This document shows positions 9,217 through 18,220 of a DNA stretch of 53,062 bases, piece after piece. This stretch comes from an uncultured Aliivibrio sp. (GTDB lineage: Bacteria > Pseudomonadota > Gammaproteobacteria > Enterobacterales > Vibrionaceae), in NCBI RefSeq assembly GCF_946479765.1, contig NZ_CAMLHO010000027.1, positions 1 through 53,062 of the forward strand, written 5' to 3'. The translations under genes were made by a program, and so were the position numbers. Within the stretch, counting starts at the first letter, position 1, and every line of letters begins with the position of its first letter. The notes beneath the pieces are model-generated. The model saw only the letters and a list, made by a program, of their open reading frames with translations, searched no databases and was not told the origin of the DNA.

Positions 9217-12200
9217 TTATTGTGGGTTAAGACCTAGTTGTTCTAATACAAGTTTAAAGTTAGTGCGACGTTCTTTAACGTTATGAACTTCACCAGTAGA
9301 ACAAACTAAATCTGGGCAACCACGGTTAACAATACCAGATACGTCATCAATAAAGTCAGTACCTTTCATGCCACCATCAACATACTTTTTAAGTTCTTCA
9401 TGGTAGTTCCAGCCGCCGTATTGGCCAGTTTCATCAGGGTATGCTTGTACTGAAGTAACCCAGTAGAACAGACCTGCAATCCACTTAATTTCTTTATTCT
9501 CTTCAGAGCTACAAATTAGGCCTGGGTTCGAACAGAAATCTAAGTCAGCGTATAGTGGATTTTCTGGTGGAGCTTGAACAACGATACCATCAATTGTTTT
9601 ACCAATTGTCTCAGGGTCAACGTGTGAACGACCTAAGTAATGGTTAAGCGTACCGAAGTTTTGACGGCCAGTCGTTTGAATTACACCACGACCCCACCAG
9701 CCACAACCTTCAACGTCTGCTTGGCTACTGCCATCCCAGATGAACTTACCTGCTTTTTGGTCAACGTAAGTTTTACACTCGTCACGTTCCCATACTTGCT
9801 TAGAGCCATCTACAGATGTAGGTACATCATTACAGTGACCGCTGTTTGTCCAACGACCAACGCTACCGTTAACAAGTAAACCACGTTCTTCTAGTACTGC
9901 ATTTGGTGCTGCGAATACAGGAGCAGGAGCGCCATACCATTTAGCATGAGTTAGTGCACTTACTTCCATTTTGTTATCACGAGGACAAGAGTAAGCGTGA
10001 TCTAAACCAGACTCAGGGTTAACACCGTAATCTGCATATTTTTGACCAAGTTGACCACAGCTTGCAGACATTGGGTAATCTGTCGCTGCGCCGTATTTAA
10101 TCTCAGCCCAGTTGTTCTCATCACATGCATTGTAGCGAATCGTTTCTTGCATACTTTGTGCTAAGAACGCAGCAATCGCAACTTTTGCATATTTGATGTT
10201 TGTTGCATCATCAAGGTTTTCGTCTAGTAGCCAGAACTTGTTACCAGCCACACCAACATTATGCATTGCATTCAGACCAGTCATGAAGTCACTCCACTTA
10301 TAAACAGTAGACGGAACCCATTGTGATTGAGGTGTTTCGTACAAAAATGCAGTGTTGTTCATTGTATCTTCAGCATTCATTAATTCGTTGTTTAACGCAT
10401 CAATGATAGTTAACTTGCCATTTTCTGTTGATTCACCAACATAGTACAGTGGCATTTTAGCGTCTTGGTAATGCTCAATTTCACTTGATAATGCAGCCGT
10501 ATTTTTGTCAAACAGAATAGCAAATATATTGCTGAATGCCGCTTTACGAATTTGCGGTTTGTTTGCTTTATCACCCATAAAGTAAGCAGAAGCTTGCTCT
10601 GTTGGGATGTTGCTCAGCATTGCAGGTGTTTTAACAAAATCAGTTACTTGCTTAACGTACTCTAGCGCGTTGTGCCATTGCTCACTAGATAACGCTTCTG
10701 TTGAGTTTGATTTAGTGAAAGCAACGAAATCAGCTTTAGTTGCTACTTCTGCTTTGTAAAGCTCTAATTTATCAAGTAAATCAGCTGTGTAGCTAGATGC
10801 TTCATCCCAAACAGATTGTCTGCCAGAGTGAGTATCAAAAGCAAAATCACCAATGCTTAGAGACCAACCGTAGTTTGCTTCTGGTGCTAGCGTAGAAATG
10901 ATTAGGTGATGAGCTTGAGCCCAACCTTTCAAGTCATTGCTAAGTGCGTTGATATCATCAATGTCAATCTTGTTGCCAGTGATATCCATTGCTTGAATTA
11001 GTGCTTCTTTAACCGCAATGCTGCTTGAAGATAATGCTTTATCTTGTGTCGCTGCATCAAGAACATCACTGTTGATGATGATTGATGCAGAACCTGCTTG
11101 TGCAGCTGCTTCAATGATTGATACAAACGTGCTTGTTAGCTTATCTAAATTAGCTAAATCAGCGCTGTTGCTCGCATTAATTGTCAACATTTTTGGTGCT
11201 GCTGACGATGGGCTTGCAACAACTAGTGTGTTTGGCCAGCCAGCAACTTCTAGACGAACTGGGTCCATCGGGTTTGGTAGAGAAAGAAGTGGCGCAGTGC
11301 CTGGTTCTGTACCATCACAATTTAGGTGAAGAGCCCATGAGCTATCACTGCCTGGAAGCGTTTGAGTCCAGTAAATTGCAGAGTAAGCGATGTTGTTATG
11401 AACCATAATGTCGCCGCCAGTAGCGTGATCGCCATTTGTCCAGTCAGGGTAAACATTAAAGTCTTTACATAAATCGCCAGGTGGCGTTACAGGTGGTTCA
11501 ATTGGCGGGTCAATTGTTTCTTCTTCAACTGTGATTTTCACACTTGTTGTAGATGAAAGGTCTTGAGCATCAGTAGCAATAGCGTTAAAAGTAACGTTAC
11601 CTGCTTGAGTTGATTGCCACTCACATGTAAATGCTTCTGTGTTAGTTGCATCAAACGAACAGATTTGCTCGTTGTTTGCTTTAACCACTAGTGTTGTTAA
11701 ATCGTTATCAGCATCTGTCGCATTCACAGAAATAGAAACAGTTTCAGCTACTTTAATTGTTGAACCATTTGTTGGCGTCACAAAAGTTACCACTGGTGCT
11801 ACAAAGTCTTCGTTAACATCAGCTTCTACAGTAACAGATACTGATTTCTGTTCGATTTTTTGGTTATTTTTATCGAAAACGAATACGTTAACTGTTGCGC
11901 GACCTTCTTCACTTGGTGTCCAAGTGTGAGAGTACTGTGTATTATTTTGGTTAACTGCTTTTTCAGCAAGTTTGATGTTGTTAACCCAAAATTCAACTTT
12001 AGATGCTAAGTTACCATCAACGTGAGCATTGATTGCGATCGCTTCGTTAGCTTTTAGCAATTGACCAGCTGTTGGGGCAAGAATTGATAATTCAGTTACT
12101 TCTGGTTCAGGCTCAGGTTCAGGGTTAACTGGTTCGTCAGAACATTCAGTTAGAGTCCAGAACCAAGAACTAGCACTTGGCGTTTCCCATACACCCGGAT

Positions 12201-12627
12201 TATTTTGCGCAATAAAACACTGGTTGTCATAAGAAACAACGTCGCCATTAGTAACCTGAGTTTTACCTGGAATAAAAGGAATAACGTCGCCCAAATCAGG
12301 ATCTGGAGTTGGCTCAGGATCTGGAGTTGGTTCTGGATCTGGGGTTGGCTCAGGATCTGGAGTTGGTTCTGGATCTGGAGTCGGCTCGCCTGAGCATACC
12401 GATGAATCCCAAAACCATGAGCTTGCATTTGGAGATTCCCATATGCCAGGGTTGTTTTTGGCAATAAAGCATTCGCCATTATAAGAAACCATATCACCAT
12501 TTTGAACTTTTGTTTCACCTGGAACAAAAGATACAACATTAGAGGCTGGACTTGCGTCAGCGGCATATAAATACCCACTGAACATAACACTAGTAATAGC
12601 TGCTGTTATTTTATTTATTTTTATCAC
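9217..12627 (-). CDS. Secreted multidomain GH19-family chitinase
   Basis: A 1136-residue exported chitinase starting at GTG. In order: signal peptide (1-22); a chitin-binding CBM5/12-like module (about 30-80, with ending SSWFWDSSVC); a PTPDPE linker; a second such module (about 113-163); two Ig-like domains (about 176-272 and 275-370); a third, divergent chitin-binding module (about 385-440, WTNGDHATGGDIMVHNN); a roughly 340-residue middle region I do not recognise; and a C-terminal GH19 lysozyme-like domain (about 790-1136). The catalytic acid is likely Glu828 in FLAQSMQET, equivalent to the HET motif of plant class I chitinases. GWWGRGVIQTTGRQNFG matches the family's YYGRGPIQL motif. It degrades chitin outside the cell, which fits a marine Vibrionaceae that also carries a GlcNAc PTS. 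Confidence 0.9.
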   Translation of the reverse strand: MIKINKITAAITSVMFSGYLYAADASPASNVVSFVPGETKVQNGDMVSYNGECFIAKNNPGIWESPNASSWFWDSSVCSGEPTPDPEPTPDPEPTPDPEPTPDPEPTPDPDLGDVIPFIPGKTQVTNGDVVSYDNQCFIAQNNPGVWETPSASSWFWTLTECSDEPVNPEPEPEPEVTELSILAPTAGQLLKANEAIAINAHVDGNLASKVEFWVNNIKLAEKAVNQNNTQYSHTWTPSEEGRATVNVFVFDKNNQKIEQKSVSVTVEADVNEDFVAPVVTFVTPTNGSTIKVAETVSISVNATDADNDLTTLVVKANNEQICSFDATNTEAFTCEWQSTQAGNVTFNAIATDAQDLSSTTSVKITVEEETIDPPIEPPVTPPGDLCKDFNVYPDWTNGDHATGGDIMVHNNIAYSAIYWTQTLPGSDSSWALHLNCDGTEPGTAPLLSLPNPMDPVRLEVAGWPNTLVVASPSSAAPKMLTINASNSADLANLDKLTSTFVSIIEAAAQAGSASIIINSDVLDAATQDKALSSSSIAVKEALIQAMDITGNKIDIDDINALSNDLKGWAQAHHLIISTLAPEANYGWSLSIGDFAFDTHSGRQSVWDEASSYTADLLDKLELYKAEVATKADFVAFTKSNSTEALSSEQWHNALEYVKQVTDFVKTPAMLSNIPTEQASAYFMGDKANKPQIRKAAFSNIFAILFDKNTAALSSEIEHYQDAKMPLYYVGESTENGKLTIIDALNNELMNAEDTMNNTAFLYETPQSQWVPSTVYKWSDFMTGLNAMHNVGVAGNKFWLLDENLDDATNIKYAKVAIAAFLAQSMQETIRYNACDENNWAEIKYGAATDYPMSASCGQLGQKYADYGVNPESGLDHAYSCPRDNKMEVSALTHAKWYGAPAPVFAAPNAVLEERGLLVNGSVGRWTNSGHCNDVPTSVDGSKQVWERDECKTYVDQKAGKFIWDGSSQADVEGCGWWGRGVIQTTGRQNFGTLNHYLGRSHVDPETIGKTIDGIVVQAPPENPLYADLDFCSNPGLICSSEENKEIKWIAGLFYWVTSVQAYPDETGQYGGWNYHEELKKYVDGGMKGTDFIDDVSGIVNRGCPDLVCSTGEVHNVKERRTNFKLVLEQLGLNPQ
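12299..12388. repeat. Five tandem 18-bp repeats encoding the chitinase linker
   Basis: Five consecutive 18-bp units of the form GGATCTGGAGTTGGCTCA (with a few silent changes) encode a repeated six-residue unit in the (PTPDPE)n linker between the first two chitin-binding modules. Because the unit is a multiple of three, slipped-strand copy changes would lengthen or shorten the linker without breaking the frame. Confidence 0.85.
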
Positions 12628-13280
12628 TGCTTATTTCTTCTTTATTATTTATCTTTTTAGATAAATTTATTAGTCATTAAAGGCGTGAGGCAAACATTAA
12701 CAAATGTTAAGTTCGGTCACAAAAAACTTACATATTAATGTGAGTTAATATCTAAATTTGAATATGTGCGCATTTTAGCGAGAAGATCGGTTATGTGAAT
12801 TTTATTTTATCAATTATGTGATATTGGTTCTATTTATTGTCTGGTCACCCGTCATGTTCTATGTTAGAAGCTCGTATTTTGAGCATATTCAACCAGATTT
12901 ATTGTTAATTTTAAACAAATCAATAGTCAAATTAATCTTAAGTCAATGGATGCTATGTAGCAAATGTGAGATCGGTCTGTAATCTTACATTTTAAAAATA
13001 AACGACAAGCACTAAGTTGATAGTGTTTTTTTATCGCTGAATGCGGAGATAGGTTATTATCTTGGGTTTTATGTGGTGTTAGTGTTAAATTTTAGATCTT
13101 TATGACTAACTCAAAAGTAGTAGAAAGCAAGCTGTTTTCTTTTTATTGTCTGGAGCCTTATTCAATAGGTAATTAATGTGCCACAAGTTAATGTTTTCGT
13201 AAGCTTATAAACAGAACTATAACTAACTGAATAACTACTATGAGTCTCAACAAAACGACATTCATCAGAGAGGCCATATC
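12628..13280. other. Gene-free 650-bp region upstream of the chitinase gene
   Basis: No convincing coding sequence on either strand. It must contain the chitinase promoter (minus strand) and the promoter of the small gene at 13281. Visible items are several TGTGA half-sites of CRP type without good partners, a near-perfect inverted repeat AAATGTGAGAT / ATCTTACATTT at 12962-12992 with a 9-nt loop, and two copies of TTTATTGTCTGG (near 12833 and 13142). None is strong enough to name. Confidence 0.5.
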
Positions 13281-13511
13281 ATGTGCAAGCAAATTAATTA
13301 CAGTAAATATCAAAAGCGCGTTATTAAATTTTTAAATGATCTGCTTGGTACAGATACGCCTTTTTCTTATGAAAGAGCTAAAAATAATCATTTGAAAGTG
13401 TTAATTGAAGGCATACCAAAACCAATGTTTACAGGCTCAACACCATCGGATTGCAAATCCATCAACAATTTTATGGCAGAAGTAAAACGGCACATTATCT
13501 TAACGTATTAG
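13281..13511 (+). CDS. Small HicA-like protein of unknown function
   Basis: A 76-residue ORF with a good ribosome-binding site (AGAGAGG, 13269-13275, before the ATG). The core NHLKVLIEG...MFTGSTPSD...NNF...VKRHI resembles the small alpha-beta fold of HicA-type proteins: a conserved His near a beta-strand, then a SPSD-like turn, then a helix with N and R. This is pattern recognition, not a search result. The next 260 bp read as a damaged ORF in another frame. This product may therefore be the N-terminal part of a longer protein truncated by a frameshift near 13491-13500: read with a 2-base deletion there, the protein would continue as VKRHYLNVLDKMKADVR. No HicB-like antitoxin is adjacent. Confidence 0.55.
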   Translation: MCKQINYSKYQKRVIKFLNDLLGTDTPFSYERAKNNHLKVLIEGIPKPMFTGSTPSDCKSINNFMAEVKRHIILTY

Positions 13512-13516
13512 ATAAG

Positions 13517-13777
13517 ATGAAGGCGGACGTTCGTTTATATAAAACAATGGGCTTAGAAGATGAAGGTTAATGGCGACAAAAAAGCTATGATGAGTTAGGT
13601 GAGTTAAAAAAAGATTTTGTTCGTCAATCACTTAATGGATTACATAAATCGTTAAAAGATAAATTAGTGCCTGATCTTTTTGATAAAATCAAAGTGCATT
13701 CTGATGGGATTAAATCTGGCTCAACGTATCATATTCAAGCTGATGCGGTGTTTATTTGTGACAATCTGAGGTTATAA
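13517..13777 (+). pseudogene. Broken ORF with an in-frame TAA, possibly the rest of the preceding gene
   Basis: From ATG 13517 the frame encodes 17 residues ending DEG, then TAA (13568-13570), then 68 more sense codons (WRQKSYDELGELKKDFV and onward, ending CDNLRL) to TAA at 13775-13777. The post-stop part has natural residue usage and a heptad-like helix, which suggests former coding sequence. The frame is also open upstream of 13517 into the 3' end of the preceding ORF. One frameshift and one nonsense mutation would therefore explain a single ancestral gene of about 160 codons. I do not recognise the product. Confidence 0.5.
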
Positions 13778-13944
13778 AGTGGATTTAACGGGATATAGGG
13801 GTTTCATCCATTAACTTATGAGTATTGAGTTATATGTAATGATTTACAAAAACCTTCTTTTTCAAATAGTTAAACGTAGATCACTTAATTTTGTGTTTTT
13901 TCAATCTATACTGATGAAAATCATAAAAAACAAGAGGTCGCCTT

Positions 13945-16278
13945 ATGTTTACTTTACCTCTCACGCATAAGCAAGTATATCGCTCAGCAACACTCGATGA
14001 AAACACATGTAAATCAACCAAATACATAACCCCTATTGATGAAATTGTCGGACAAGATAGAGCGCAACAATCCGTTGAGTTTGCCATGTCTATTCCTGAT
14101 CGTGGTTATAATATTTATGCCGTAGGTCAAAATGGTCTTGGCAAACGAACGATGATTTTACGTTATTTAAAGCGTCATAATCCCGTAGGTAATGGATTAT
14201 GTGATTGGTGCTATGTCACTAATTTTGATGATACACGAACGCCTAAAGTGTTGAAGCTACCTGTAGGTACAGGTGCGAGTTTTAAGAAAGAGATTGAAAA
14301 GATAACCTTAAAATTAGCAAAAGCGATCCCACTGGCGTTTGATAATGAGCTTTACTACACCAGAACAGGCACACTAAAAAATCAGTTAGCGGATAAGCAA
14401 GAGTCTTTACTTGGTACACTCACCAAAGAAGCAAAAACCAAAGGGGTTAGTCTGGCGGTTACGACTCAAGGTGATTATCAATTTATTGCAATGAATGGTG
14501 AAGAGTTACATAGCGAAGAAACGTTTGATGCGTTAGAACGACAAGAACAGCGTCAATTTGAGTCAATTATTGATGAGTTAGAAATTAAATTACGCAGTTT
14601 GGTTCGTCAATTGACTGAATGGGAAGATAAATATTCCGATAAGATTGAAAAGTTAAATGAAGACGTTATTTCTCAAGTATTAACTGTTAATTTTGAAGTA
14701 ATTAAAACTAAATATAGTGATTCAAAAATCATTACTCAACATCTTAAAGATATGGAAAAAGACATCGTAGAAAACTTTGATGTTTTCCTTCAAGAAGGTA
14801 ATGAAGATGCTGAACTCGCGTATGCTTCTTTAGAGAAAAGGTTACCTCGTAGATATCAAATTAATCTACTTGTTAGTCAAAAAGAGGAACAGTTTCCGTT
14901 AATTGTGGAAGAAAGTCCGAGTTATCACAATTTATTCGGGTACATAGAAAATGCGACATTTAAAGGAACCGTCTTTACCGATTATTCATTAATTCGTGCT
15001 GGTAGCCTCCATAAGGCGAATGGCGGAGTATTACTTATGGATGCGGTTAAAGTACTTGAAAGACCGTATGTTTGGGATGGATTAAAGAGAGCGCTACGAT
15101 CTCAAAACCTAAACCTAAGTTCTCTAGAAAGGGAAGTGACGCTATCAGGTACCGTGTCTTTAGAGCCTGAGCCGATCCCGTTAAATGTAAAAATAATCTT
15201 ATTTGGTGATTACCAAACTTATCAGTTACTCCAACATTATGACTCAGAATTTAGTGAACTTTTTAAAGTCACTGCTGATTTTGAAGATGATATGCCAAGA
15301 ACTGACGCCTCCGAATTTCATTATGCTCAGTTTATTTCCAGTATTGTGCATGATGGTAAAATGCTGCAATGTGATAAAAAAGCGATAGAGCGAATTATAG
15401 AATACAGCTCTCGTCAGACTGGAGACCAAAATCGATTGTCTTTACATTCTGAAGATATTTCCAATTTATTAAAAGAAACCAATTATATTGCCAGAGCGGC
15501 CAAGTCAAATATGATCCGCTTAAAGCATGTTGAACAAGCCTTAATAAATAAAGAGCATCGAGTTAACCGAGTTCAAGATGGGGTGATGCAAAGTTTTGTG
15601 AATGGAACAACCTTAATGGAGACTGATGGGCTAGTGGTGGGGCAAGTGAATGCTTTGTCGGTCTTATCGACGTCTAACCATCAGTTTGGGATGCCTAATC
15701 GCATTACGGCAACGACGTCTTTTGGTAAAGGTGAAGTTTTTGATATTGAAAGAAAAGTTGAGCTTGGCGGCAGTATACATTCTAAAGGTGTTCTTATTCT
15801 TAGTGCGTATTTAGCATCGCTATTTGGTAATGAGAAGGCAATTCCATTAAAAACGCATTTGGCGTTTGAGCAATCATACGGCGGTGTGGATGGGGATAGC
15901 GCATCAATGGCTGAGTTCAGTTCCATTATCTCTGCATTTTCTGGAGTGCCAATTCGCCAAAATATCGCGATTACAGGCTCAATGAATCAATTTGGTGAGG
16001 CTCAACCCATTGGTGGAGTGAACGAGAAAATCGAAGGGTTTTACCAAGTGTGTAAAATTAAAGGAGTAAACTCGACACAAGGTGTCATCATTCCGCAGTC
16101 AAATATTCAAAATTTAATGTTGAATAATGAAGTAACTAAAGCTATTGAAAAGGGAACGTTCTCTATTTGGCCTGTTAAGCACGTAAGCCAGGCGGTTGCG
16201 ATTTTAATGGATTGTGAGACGGAATTAGATAATGGTGAAGGGGTCTATAATAAGATCCGTACTAAATTAAGTGTCTAA
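13945..16278 (+). CDS. LonB-type ATP-dependent protease homologue with degenerate ATPase motifs
   Basis: A 777-residue protein of the Lon-related family that includes E. coli YcbZ/LonH. The N-terminal AAA-like region has a changed Walker A, GQNGLGKRT (61-69). The Walker B-like segment is GGVLLMDAV, lacking the usual catalytic Glu after Asp. A helical insertion with coiled-coil character lies at about 130-300. The C-terminal Lon protease domain is intact: catalytic Ser652 in GDSAS and Lys695 in NEKIEGF, 43 residues apart as in E. coli Lon. It is probably a cytoplasmic serine-lysine protease whose ATP hydrolysis may be weak or absent. It is a single-gene unit ending in a terminator at 16293-16325. 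Confidence 0.88.
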   Translation: MFTLPLTHKQVYRSATLDENTCKSTKYITPIDEIVGQDRAQQSVEFAMSIPDRGYNIYAVGQNGLGKRTMILRYLKRHNPVGNGLCDWCYVTNFDDTRTPKVLKLPVGTGASFKKEIEKITLKLAKAIPLAFDNELYYTRTGTLKNQLADKQESLLGTLTKEAKTKGVSLAVTTQGDYQFIAMNGEELHSEETFDALERQEQRQFESIIDELEIKLRSLVRQLTEWEDKYSDKIEKLNEDVISQVLTVNFEVIKTKYSDSKIITQHLKDMEKDIVENFDVFLQEGNEDAELAYASLEKRLPRRYQINLLVSQKEEQFPLIVEESPSYHNLFGYIENATFKGTVFTDYSLIRAGSLHKANGGVLLMDAVKVLERPYVWDGLKRALRSQNLNLSSLEREVTLSGTVSLEPEPIPLNVKIILFGDYQTYQLLQHYDSEFSELFKVTADFEDDMPRTDASEFHYAQFISSIVHDGKMLQCDKKAIERIIEYSSRQTGDQNRLSLHSEDISNLLKETNYIARAAKSNMIRLKHVEQALINKEHRVNRVQDGVMQSFVNGTTLMETDGLVVGQVNALSVLSTSNHQFGMPNRITATTSFGKGEVFDIERKVELGGSIHSKGVLILSAYLASLFGNEKAIPLKTHLAFEQSYGGVDGDSASMAEFSSIISAFSGVPIRQNIAITGSMNQFGEAQPIGGVNEKIEGFYQVCKIKGVNSTQGVIIPQSNIQNLMLNNEVTKAIEKGTFSIWPVKHVSQAVAILMDCETELDNGEGVYNKIRTKLSV

Positions 16279-16292
16279 TATGGTTTAATAAG

Positions 16293-16325
16293 AAAAGGCA
16301 TGGGATCAATTTCATGCCTTTTTTT
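16293..16325 (+). terminator. Intrinsic terminator after the LonB-like gene
   Basis: AAAAGGCATG (16293-16302) pairs with CATGCCTTTT (16313-16322), followed by further T residues. Confidence 0.88.
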
Positions 16326-16464
16326 ATATTGTTATAAGAAAATTGAATTAATAATTAAAACGGTGATATAATCACTGCTAGATAACAATAAAATAAAAGG
16401 CTCTTTCTCCAAGAGCTTACTTTCTTCCTAGTTTATTTCATTTCATGTGTTCAGAGGTTTCTAT

Positions 16465-17694
16465 ATGTACCATCCCTTATCACCCCGACTCGATTTCAAT
16501 ACATTTTTAATCGTACGTGGAAAGAAAACGTATATTGAAGAAAATTTATTGTTACGAGTGAAGTTGGTTGATATTGCTGGTACTGAATATTGGATCCCAA
16601 TCGGAATAAATTGGAATGATGGGCAATCAACAAAACGACGAAGAATGGAATTTGCTCAAGTACGTTTTGCTCGTAAGGGGCAGCGCTATTACAGTAAGGC
16701 CTATTATGCTGATTTTGATAATGAAGATAATGATATAGACGCTCGCTCAGAAGCGATTATTGAAGCCGCGTGGTCAATTGCGGAATTAGTCGAGCAAGAT
16801 GAATATGAAACCGCAGATGCAGCAAGAAAAACAAAGACGTTTACAGCAAAGTCCGCATATCAAGGCTTACATCCTAATATTCAATTAAAGTTGTCTATGA
16901 TAAAGGGGACTCCTTACGTTAATAGTCATTTTGAACGACATGAAAGTAAGTCTTGTTATCGCTCTCATAATTTCTCTCGCAGTATTTATTCGGTAAATTT
17001 TGATGATCTGGGTGAATATCTAGCTGAGCTTAATGCTATCGGTGAGGTTTTAGATACGTATTTAAAAACCCAAGATGCTGATATTTCCGCTTTTAAACCG
17101 GCAAAAGGGTTAACCACGACACCGCTTTCTAAGTTTGAAATGCGTGAAATTTGTGATGATATGGTTCAAAGAGCAATGGATGGATGCCGATCTGAGTGTG
17201 GAAAAAAATGGTTTGAATTTAAACGAAAACCAAAACAGATCCTCATGATTGAAGCGGAAGATAAATCGAGTTTTAATGTAAGAAAAGAGACCGTTAAGAC
17301 TGGAACAACGATTAACATCAATAATTTTACTGCGTGTACACACCCTGGTCATGTATTAAGAAAAGTTGCTTTAATGAAAGCAAATTATAATTGGGCAAAT
17401 TTCAAAAACGAACGTAAGGCAGAATCGGCAAAAGGTAAATATTTCATAACAGCCCATCCTTCTTCTAACGTTGTTGGTGTCGTCGTTAAAGTGACAGAGA
17501 GTGAAACTATTTTTAAAGGGATTGTAGGGCAAACCCCGCGAAGTAGTTATAAATTTAAAACGTTTTCAACGAATAATATGAGTGATAAACAGGCTTTTAT
17601 TGCTGCGAAGCAAGCTTTCCTTGAGGCAATGGAAGAAAAAGAATGGTCTGAGTATATGTTGAATAAAGAATTTGCGGTATACCAATCTAAATAA
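16465..17694 (+). CDS. Unrecognised 409-residue protein, possibly with AP2/integrase-like DNA-binding modules
   Basis: I do not recognise this protein. I place the start at ATG 16465 because AGAGG (16453-16457) sits 7 bp before it; a GTG at 16447 is in frame but has no such site. The protein is soluble, basic and without signal peptide. It appears to hold three stretches of one general type: a beta-rich part with K/R and aromatic residues followed by a helix. These are about 10-105 (WIPIGINW...RYYSKAYYADF then a long helix), about 125-195 (HFERHESKSCYRSHNF then DLGEYLAELNAIGEVL) and about 325-405 (GVVVKVTES...FKTFSTN then DKQAFIAAKQAFLEAM). This resembles the three-strand plus helix layout of AP2 and integrase arm-binding domains; that is inference. 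It is a single gene between two terminators. Confidence 0.75.
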   Translation: MYHPLSPRLDFNTFLIVRGKKTYIEENLLLRVKLVDIAGTEYWIPIGINWNDGQSTKRRRMEFAQVRFARKGQRYYSKAYYADFDNEDNDIDARSEAIIEAAWSIAELVEQDEYETADAARKTKTFTAKSAYQGLHPNIQLKLSMIKGTPYVNSHFERHESKSCYRSHNFSRSIYSVNFDDLGEYLAELNAIGEVLDTYLKTQDADISAFKPAKGLTTTPLSKFEMREICDDMVQRAMDGCRSECGKKWFEFKRKPKQILMIEAEDKSSFNVRKETVKTGTTININNFTACTHPGHVLRKVALMKANYNWANFKNERKAESAKGKYFITAHPSSNVVGVVVKVTESETIFKGIVGQTPRSSYKFKTFSTNNMSDKQAFIAAKQAFLEAMEEKEWSEYMLNKEFAVYQSK

Positions 17695-17703
17695 TTATCT
17701 GCT

Positions 17704-17739
17704 TTACTCCTTTTGATTATCTATCCTCAAAAGGAGTAA
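17704..17739. terminator. Long stem-loop between convergent genes
   Basis: TTACTCCTTTTGA (17704-17716) and TCAAAAGGAGTAA (17727-17739) form a perfect 13-bp stem with a 10-nt loop. The flanking sequence is AT-rich rather than a pure T-tract. It sits between the ends of two convergent genes, so it probably terminates both. Confidence 0.75.
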
Positions 17740-17762
17740 GATTATTTAATTAGCGATATTTG

Positions 17763-18122
17763 TTACGATCTAGCGTTTAATTCACTTTCTGTAAAAATAC
17801 TGAGGTCTAATTTAATTGGGGTTCCAAGCCATACTGCTGACTGAGTATGGTCAAGGTATTCATCGTCTGTTAATGGGTGAACGAGTACAGAAAGTTGCGC
17901 TCTATGTGCTTCAATCCACATAATAACCTCATCATAATCGCTATGTTTAAAAGACACCTGGCGACTCCATACGGGATGTGGTCCCACTGGTTTCTTATTT
18001 ATTCTTCCCAGTTCATAGCCAAATTTGTCATTTAACTGTTCTGTTAAACTAATGGCGAAATCAACACTGCTTTCATCGAAGTAAACGTGAATATGATAAC
18101 CCTGATTTTCTAATTGAGGCAT
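17763..18122 (-). CDS. DOPA 4,5-dioxygenase family protein
   Basis: A 119-residue small protein of the DOPA-dioxygenase (extradiol) family. It has the hallmark HIH near the N terminus (H10, H12), GPHPVW with H49, and VHPLTDDE with H82. These histidines are the expected metal ligands and active-site residues. Members cleave catechol-type substrates or have unknown roles; bacterial genomes often carry one without a pigment pathway. It stands alone upstream of nothing obvious on its strand, so its substrate here is unknown. Confidence 0.85.
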   Translation of the reverse strand: MPQLENQGYHIHVYFDESSVDFAISLTEQLNDKFGYELGRINKKPVGPHPVWSRQVSFKHSDYDEVIMWIEAHRAQLSVLVHPLTDDEYLDHTQSAVWLGTPIKLDLSIFTESELNARS

Positions 18123-18169
18123 AGTACTCTCTAAGATTTATATTGGATTTGTAGTTAAGCGGTATAAAA

Positions 18170-18193
18170 AAGGCCAAACCGAAGTTTAGCCTT
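18170..18193 (-). terminator. Intrinsic terminator of kbl-tdh
   Basis: On the minus strand the stem AAGGCTAAAC-TTCG-GTTTGGCCTT (one mismatch) is followed by TTTTT, 28 bp after the tdh stop. The TTCG tetraloop makes it a stable terminator. Confidence 0.88.
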
Positions 18194-18220
18194 ATTATAG
18201 TTCATTTTAAATGAGAATGA

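Noticed and set aside
12299..12388. Short regular repeats considered as a CRISPR array
   Set aside because: The units are contiguous 18-mers without spacers and encode the PTPDPE linker of the chitinase.
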